A DNA stretch of 47,508 bases from Acholeplasmataceae bacterium (lineage in GTDB: Bacteria; Bacillota_I; Bacilli_A; Acholeplasmatales; UBA5453), in NCBI GenBank assembly GCA_012522345.1, contig JAAYKO010000035.1:1-47508 (forward strand). Reading direction: 5' to 3'. The notes under the pieces are model-generated. The model did no database searches and was not told where the DNA came from. It saw only the letters and a list, made by a program, of their open reading frames with translations. Made by a program: the position numbers and the translations under genes. Positions 43,800 through 47,508 of this stretch are shown here, in pieces (positions within the stretch are counted from its first letter, which is position 1; each line of letters opens with the position of its first letter).

Positions 43800-44990
43800 C
43801 TAATTCACCTCTTCAAGCATTTTATTTAATGCTGGTAAAATTTCATATAAATCACCAACGAGTGAATAATGACTGACATCAAACAATTTTGAATTAGGAT
43901 CTTTATTGATACTAATAATTGTTTCTGCCCCCTTTATTCCTTCAATAAAATGAACTGCTCCACTAATTCCGATATTGATTAATAATTTAGGCTTAACTGT
44001 TCTCCCACTTAAACCAACTTGTAATCTAGGGTCAAACCAACCATTTTCAATCAGTGGCCTCGTACAAGCGACATCCGCATTTAAGTGTTTGCGAAGTGGT
44101 TCAATTAACTCCAAATCTTTTTCCAGTTTAAAGCCTCGGCCAACACAAATCAAAATTTCAGAATCACAAATATCTTTCGCTTGAGGCTGATCGATTCTTT
44201 CAACCAGTTCAATAAAACTATGCTTGTCAATTTTATCCGTTTCTTTAATAATGAGCTTTCCTTGAGATTTAACAAGTGCTGGTTTTTTAAACATTTTATA
44301 GCGGACTGTCGCCATTTGTGGTCGATGATTTTCAGTTTTAATTTTAGCCATAATATTGCCACCAAAAGCAGGCCTAATTTGGAGAAGGTCTCCATCATCA
44401 GTAATCTCTAATCTCGTACAATCAGCAGTCATTCCTGTCTTTAATCTAGCTGCAACTCGTGGGGCAAAACTTCTGCCTAAAGGTGTTGCTCCAACCAACA
44501 AAATATTATATTTTTCTGTTTGGAATAAATCCTCTAAAACATTTGTATAAATTTGTGTGTCAAAGTTTTTAAATGCTTCATCATCATATAAAAACGCTTT
44601 ATCTGCACCATATTCCAGAGCTTTTAAAGCGAGGTGTTTTACCTTGTGGCCAACGACAACTGCATAAACAGGTTCTTTTGTTTGTCGCGCCAACTCTAAA
44701 GCTTTACCGATCAATTCAAAAGAGACCGGATGAGCAATATTGTTGTGGTGTTCTACATAAACTAAAATCCCGCGATAATCTTTTTTAACGATTTCTTTTC
44801 GTTTATCTTCTTCTACAAAAATACATACTCCTTCAGGACCTTTTCGCACACAGAGTTTGCAAATTCTGCAATTCTCATTAATCGACAAGATTCCATCTTG
44901 GTAATCAAAAGCGTTAAAAGGACAAATTTTAATTAATTGTTCAGCAATCTCTTTAGTTACTTTTTTATTGTCTACTTTAATATATGCCAT
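43800..44990 (-). CDS. etfA: Electron transfer flavoprotein alpha subunit with N-terminal [4Fe-4S] domain (LctC-like)
   Basis: A 396-residue EtfA. The first 60 residues form a ferredoxin-like domain with Cys23 (in ICPFNAF) and Cys41, Cys44, Cys47 and Cys56, enough for one [4Fe-4S] cluster. The alpha/beta domain follows (about 70-250), then the C-terminal FAD-binding domain (about 270-396: VGRGFKLEKDL, VGLSGRTVKPKL, NIGISGAVHFIEG). The iron-sulfur extension is a feature of Etf proteins in confurcating lactate and related dehydrogenases. ATG 44988-44990 was chosen for its AGGTGA site; a GTG at 44997-44999 overlapping etfB's stop is the alternative. It abuts the dehydrogenase gene. Confidence 0.94.
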   Translation of the reverse strand: MAYIKVDNKKVTKEIAEQLIKICPFNAFDYQDGILSINENCRICKLCVRKGPEGVCIFVEEDKRKEIVKKDYRGILVYVEHHNNIAHPVSFELIGKALELARQTKEPVYAVVVGHKVKHLALKALEYGADKAFLYDDEAFKNFDTQIYTNVLEDLFQTEKYNILLVGATPLGRSFAPRVAARLKTGMTADCTRLEITDDGDLLQIRPAFGGNIMAKIKTENHRPQMATVRYKMFKKPALVKSQGKLIIKETDKIDKHSFIELVERIDQPQAKDICDSEILICVGRGFKLEKDLELIEPLRKHLNADVACTRPLIENGWFDPRLQVGLSGRTVKPKLLINIGISGAVHFIEGIKGAETIISINKDPNSKLFDVSHYSLVGDLYEILPALNKMLEEVN

Positions 44991-44995
44991 TGTTT

Positions 44996-45787
44996 TCACC
45001 TAATAAATTGATTGTCTTTCAAAACTTTATAAAGCGATTCACTTAGCTTTTCGCCATTGCCAACAAACTTTTGAGTCACCATACTTTTATCTGGCGAAAA
45101 CATTTCTTCAACTTGAGTTGGCGATCCTTTAAGTCCATAATTGTTTTCATTTTGATCTTTTAAATCATTGAATCTAACAACTCTAATCAACTCTTTGGCA
45201 AAATTTTGTTGGCGCTTAAACGAAGGTAAACGAGGCACATTGGCATCCTTTTCAATTGTAACTAAAGCTGGCAATTTGACTTTCACTATTTCATCATATT
45301 GATCATAAACACTTCTTATTACAAGTGACTTCTCATCTGCCTTAATAAATTCTTTAACATAGGGAACATGAGGAACAATCAAATTCTCTGCTATTTCTGG
45401 CCCCACTTGGGCAGTATCCCCGTCCGTTGTTTGTTTACCACAAATAATTAAATCAAAATCTCCAATCAATTCGATTAATTGACTTAAAGTATATGCTGTT
45501 GCCAGCACATCAGCTCCTGCAAATTTTCGATCAGAAATAATGGTGCCACGATCTGCTCCCATAAATATTGCTTCTTTTAAAACACTAATTGCGCTATCTG
45601 GTCCCATTGTAATAGCGTGAACATCAGCATTAAGCTTTTCCTTTAGTTCAAAAGCTGCTTCTAAGGCAAACAAATCATATGGGTTCATTTTAACATTATC
45701 GCCATCACGAATTAAAACTCCAGTTACTGGATCAATTTTAACATTTGATGAAGCTGGCACTTGTTTAATACAAACAATAATTTTCAT
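44996..45787 (-). CDS. etfB: Electron transfer flavoprotein beta subunit (LctB-like)
   Basis: A 263-residue EtfB of normal length with CIKQVPASSNVKIDP (residues 5-19), NPYDLFALEAAFELKEK, TMGPDSAISVLKEAIFMGAD and the nucleotide-loop CGKQTTDGDTAQVGPEIAE (about 115-134). It forms a heterodimer with the EtfA encoded next and, in confurcating systems, binds NAD and the bifurcating FAD. AGGGAG precedes the ATG. No promoter was seen in the 33 bases after the deacetylase gene, so it is part of that operon. Confidence 0.95.
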   Translation of the reverse strand: MKIIVCIKQVPASSNVKIDPVTGVLIRDGDNVKMNPYDLFALEAAFELKEKLNADVHAITMGPDSAISVLKEAIFMGADRGTIISDRKFAGADVLATAYTLSQLIELIGDFDLIICGKQTTDGDTAQVGPEIAENLIVPHVPYVKEFIKADEKSLVIRSVYDQYDEIVKVKLPALVTIEKDANVPRLPSFKRQQNFAKELIRVVRFNDLKDQNENNYGLKGSPTQVEEMFSPDKSMVTQKFVGNGEKLSESLYKVLKDNQFIR

Positions 45788-45820
45788 TGTCTACTCCCTA
45801 ATTTTATTTTTTTCTTATCT

Positions 45821-46516
45821 TTAAAACGAGTCACGGATTATTTTTTTACTAGTATATTCAATGTCAAAAGCTTCAGCATATAATGCCCGTGCTTCTTTTC
45901 CCCTCACAATCATCAAGGCTTCATAATACTCCTTATATTTAAATGATTTACTTTGAGTAGCAAACCAATGAGTATCAATAGCTTTTTGCCAAAGTTTATA
46001 GCCTTCTTCAGAAACCTTTACATATAAATAAGGATGAAAACCTTCAGGATCTTCCCAATTCTCAGCATAATAAGGTCCTGCAGCAAAGTGAGGTTCATTT
46101 TCTCTTTTAAAGCCTGGTATTCCAGCATAAAACTGAGCATCTTTAACTATTTTAGATGTTGTTTCATGATCTTTATGCATCGAATGCTTCCAGTGAGTAA
46201 TCAAAATATTAGGCTTGTATTTTCTAATTAAATCACAAACTTCAAAGCGAACTTTATCATCGTTTGGCAACTCTCCATCTTGATAAGGCAACACAACACT
46301 AATTCCACCTAACATCTCAGCAAAAGTTTTCGCTTCATCTTCTTTTTGCTTCCGATAAGTTGCAACATCGAGATGCGGTGGATTTCCTTTCTCGCCGCCA
46401 GTTAAAGCAACAGTAATTATTTGATGCCCCGCTAAACTCATTGTCGCCAATACACCACCACAAGTAAGTTCCATATCTCCTATATGACCACCGATGGCCA
46501 TTATTGTTTTTTTCAT
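45821..46516 (-). CDS. PIG-L (LmbE)-family deacetylase with altered zinc-site motif
   Basis: A 231-residue cytosolic protein of the PIG-L/LmbE family, which removes acetyl groups from GlcNAc and related amino sugars. The first motif reads GGHIGDMEL (about residues 8-16) where most members have AHPDDE: the zinc-binding His and second Asp are kept, but the Asp acting as general base in MshB-type enzymes is replaced by Gly. The later THWKHSMHKDHETT supplies the third zinc ligand region. ATG 46514-46516 was chosen: it overlaps the GNAT stop as ATGA and AAAGGA precedes it. Next to peptidoglycan genes it may process MurNAc or GlcNAc derivatives; the substrate is unknown. Confidence 0.85.
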   Translation of the reverse strand: MKKTIMAIGGHIGDMELTCGGVLATMSLAGHQIITVALTGGEKGNPPHLDVATYRKQKEDEAKTFAEMLGGISVVLPYQDGELPNDDKVRFEVCDLIRKYKPNILITHWKHSMHKDHETTSKIVKDAQFYAGIPGFKRENEPHFAAGPYYAENWEDPEGFHPYLYVKVSEEGYKLWQKAIDTHWFATQSKSFKYKEYYEALMIVRGKEARALYAEAFDIEYTSKKIIRDSF

Positions 46517-47490
46517 CTTCGTATTTCCTTTCTCATATTTGCCCATGATTTGACAACTTTAAAATCTTCACGCTCATAAATTCTTCTTGCCGGATTATTT
46601 TTTGCAGTAAAGAGACTCATATATGTCGCCCCCAAATTTTTAAGTTCATAACAGAGCCCAGCAAATAAAATCTTACCAATTCCCTTACCGCGGTAATCAC
46701 TATGAACTCCTATTCCAGCAAAGTATCCTCTACCAGAAACCTCAACTCTCAATGGTCCAGTAAAACCTATTGCTTTATTGCCTTCTAAAGCAACCAAAAG
46801 TGTATTGTTAACACCATATTCATCGACATGACTCAAAATTTCTTTTTCCCAAGCTTCATTTTTTAAGTCAAGCATTAATTCTTTTAAGCCATAATGTTTA
46901 TCTACATCAAAAAAACCAACTGTTATCGCTTCAGTTTTTAATTTTACAAACAAAGATTTAATTTCGGCGTTATAATCATAGTTTTGAATATTTCGATAAT
47001 AAGAATTTTGATAAATATAATCACGAAATCCGTGGTTGATAAAAAATAAGTAAGCAAAACTACTTAAATCAACCCCAGGCGAATTTGGGTGTTCGTGAGT
47101 CTCAGTTTTAGGAATAATCCAACGTAAATTAATTGGATTTAAAAAAATAATCTCAACTTTATTAACTAATTCATTATTTAAATAAACATTTTCAAGCGCC
47201 TCAAAGAGTTTTGTTCCATAACCTTGCGAGCGTTTTCGTTGATCAACCAAAATCATAGTCAGATAAAAAGTGTTTCTTTCTAGATATAAAACACCGCTAA
47301 CAAAACCGACAATCTTTTTTCCTTCAACAGCTTTAAAAGAAAAAACTTGATAGTTGTCTGCTTGCTTTATAAAATACTTATTAAAACTTTGTTCATCCAA
47401 AGCTTTATAGACAAAACTTTCAGTTCTATTATTATCCCAAAGAGATTTTATCTCTTGATAATCTTTTTTTTCTAATTTTTTTATTACCAT
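46513..47490 (-). CDS. Protein with two GNAT acetyltransferase domains
   Basis: A 325-residue protein with two GNAT folds. The N-terminal one (about 1-145) has the acetyl-CoA loop VDQRKRSQGYGTKLF; the C-terminal one (about 190-320) has VHSDYRGKGIGKILF and NPARRIYEREDFK. Double-GNAT proteins acetylate small amines, amino sugars or thiol precursors; the substrate cannot be read. Its stop overlaps the deacetylase start, suggesting linked acetylation and deacetylation of one compound. ATG 47488-47490 follows GGTGA; a GTG five codons upstream is possible. The promoter would lie beyond the window edge. Confidence 0.85.
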   Translation of the reverse strand: MVIKKLEKKDYQEIKSLWDNNRTESFVYKALDEQSFNKYFIKQADNYQVFSFKAVEGKKIVGFVSGVLYLERNTFYLTMILVDQRKRSQGYGTKLFEALENVYLNNELVNKVEIIFLNPINLRWIIPKTETHEHPNSPGVDLSSFAYLFFINHGFRDYIYQNSYYRNIQNYDYNAEIKSLFVKLKTEAITVGFFDVDKHYGLKELMLDLKNEAWEKEILSHVDEYGVNNTLLVALEGNKAIGFTGPLRVEVSGRGYFAGIGVHSDYRGKGIGKILFAGLCYELKNLGATYMSLFTAKNNPARRIYEREDFKVVKSWANMRKEIRR

Positions 47491-47508
47491 CTTTTCACCA
47501 TCCACTAT

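Noticed and set aside
1-47508. tRNA, rRNA, insertion sequences, prophage or integrase genes
   Set aside because: None was seen on reading either strand; all long frames belong to metabolic or surface genes in operons.

Overview
The window is an AT-rich bacterial stretch of 33 protein genes, all on the minus strand, so transcription runs from high to low coordinates. TGA is a genuine stop (for example at 700-702, 2706-2708, 3622-3624 and 46513-46515) and tryptophan is TGG where checked, so the code is standard. The gene families are typical of low-GC Firmicutes and their Mollicutes-like relatives. Two surface proteins end in a bare C-terminal membrane helix plus lysines with no LPXTG motif, and several others are lipoproteins. 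This would suit a sortase-free, possibly wall-less lineage (Izemoplasma/Haloplasma/Acholeplasma-like). That assignment is inference; no rRNA or tRNA gene was seen.

Region 1 (47.5-42.4 kb): an operon of a double-GNAT acetyltransferase, a PIG-L deacetylase, EtfB, EtfA with an N-terminal iron-sulfur domain, and a GlcD-type FAD dehydrogenase. The last three match the lctBCD set-up of electron-confurcating lactate dehydrogenase. Region 2 (42.1-41.2 kb): a single RpiR/MurR-like regulator with its own promoter and terminator. Region 3 (41.1-26.4 kb): an operon starting with anhydro-MurNAc kinase, then a cytosolic and a surface-anchored GHL10/DigH-like glycosidase, an AmiE/YbbE-like serine hydrolase, a Big2-domain lipoprotein, two tandem NAGPA-type phosphodiester glycosidases and a 1,393-residue lipoprotein amidase. 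Region 4 (26.0-23.4 kb): a monocistronic surface protein with a hendecad-repeat stalk, a near-consensus promoter overlapped by a perfect cre site, and a strong terminator. Region 5 (23.3-2.65 kb): a long operon of two solute-binding proteins, two pairs of CUT1 ABC permeases, three membrane proteins (NHL/TPR, YIP1, DUF5696), a DUF624/YesL protein, NamZ, two NagZ, a MurK-type kinase and MurQ, ending at a terminator. Region 6 (2.6-0 kb): a separate M29 aminopeptidase gene and a chromate-transporter gene pair, each with its own extended -10 promoter.

Together these genes read as a peptidoglycan-eating locus. Surface enzymes strip peptides and cut glycan strands; Ig-decorated binding proteins and ABC permeases import the fragments; exo-muramidase, glucosaminidases and an amidase-like hydrolase act in the cytoplasm; MurK/AnmK and MurQ convert MurNAc to GlcNAc-6-phosphate plus D-lactate; and the Etf-linked dehydrogenase could oxidise that D-lactate. 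No ABC ATPase, nagA, nagB or MurP-type PTS permease is in the window, so those steps must be encoded elsewhere or be replaced. Three promoters in the locus carry cre or cre-like sequences, which points to carbon catabolite control.
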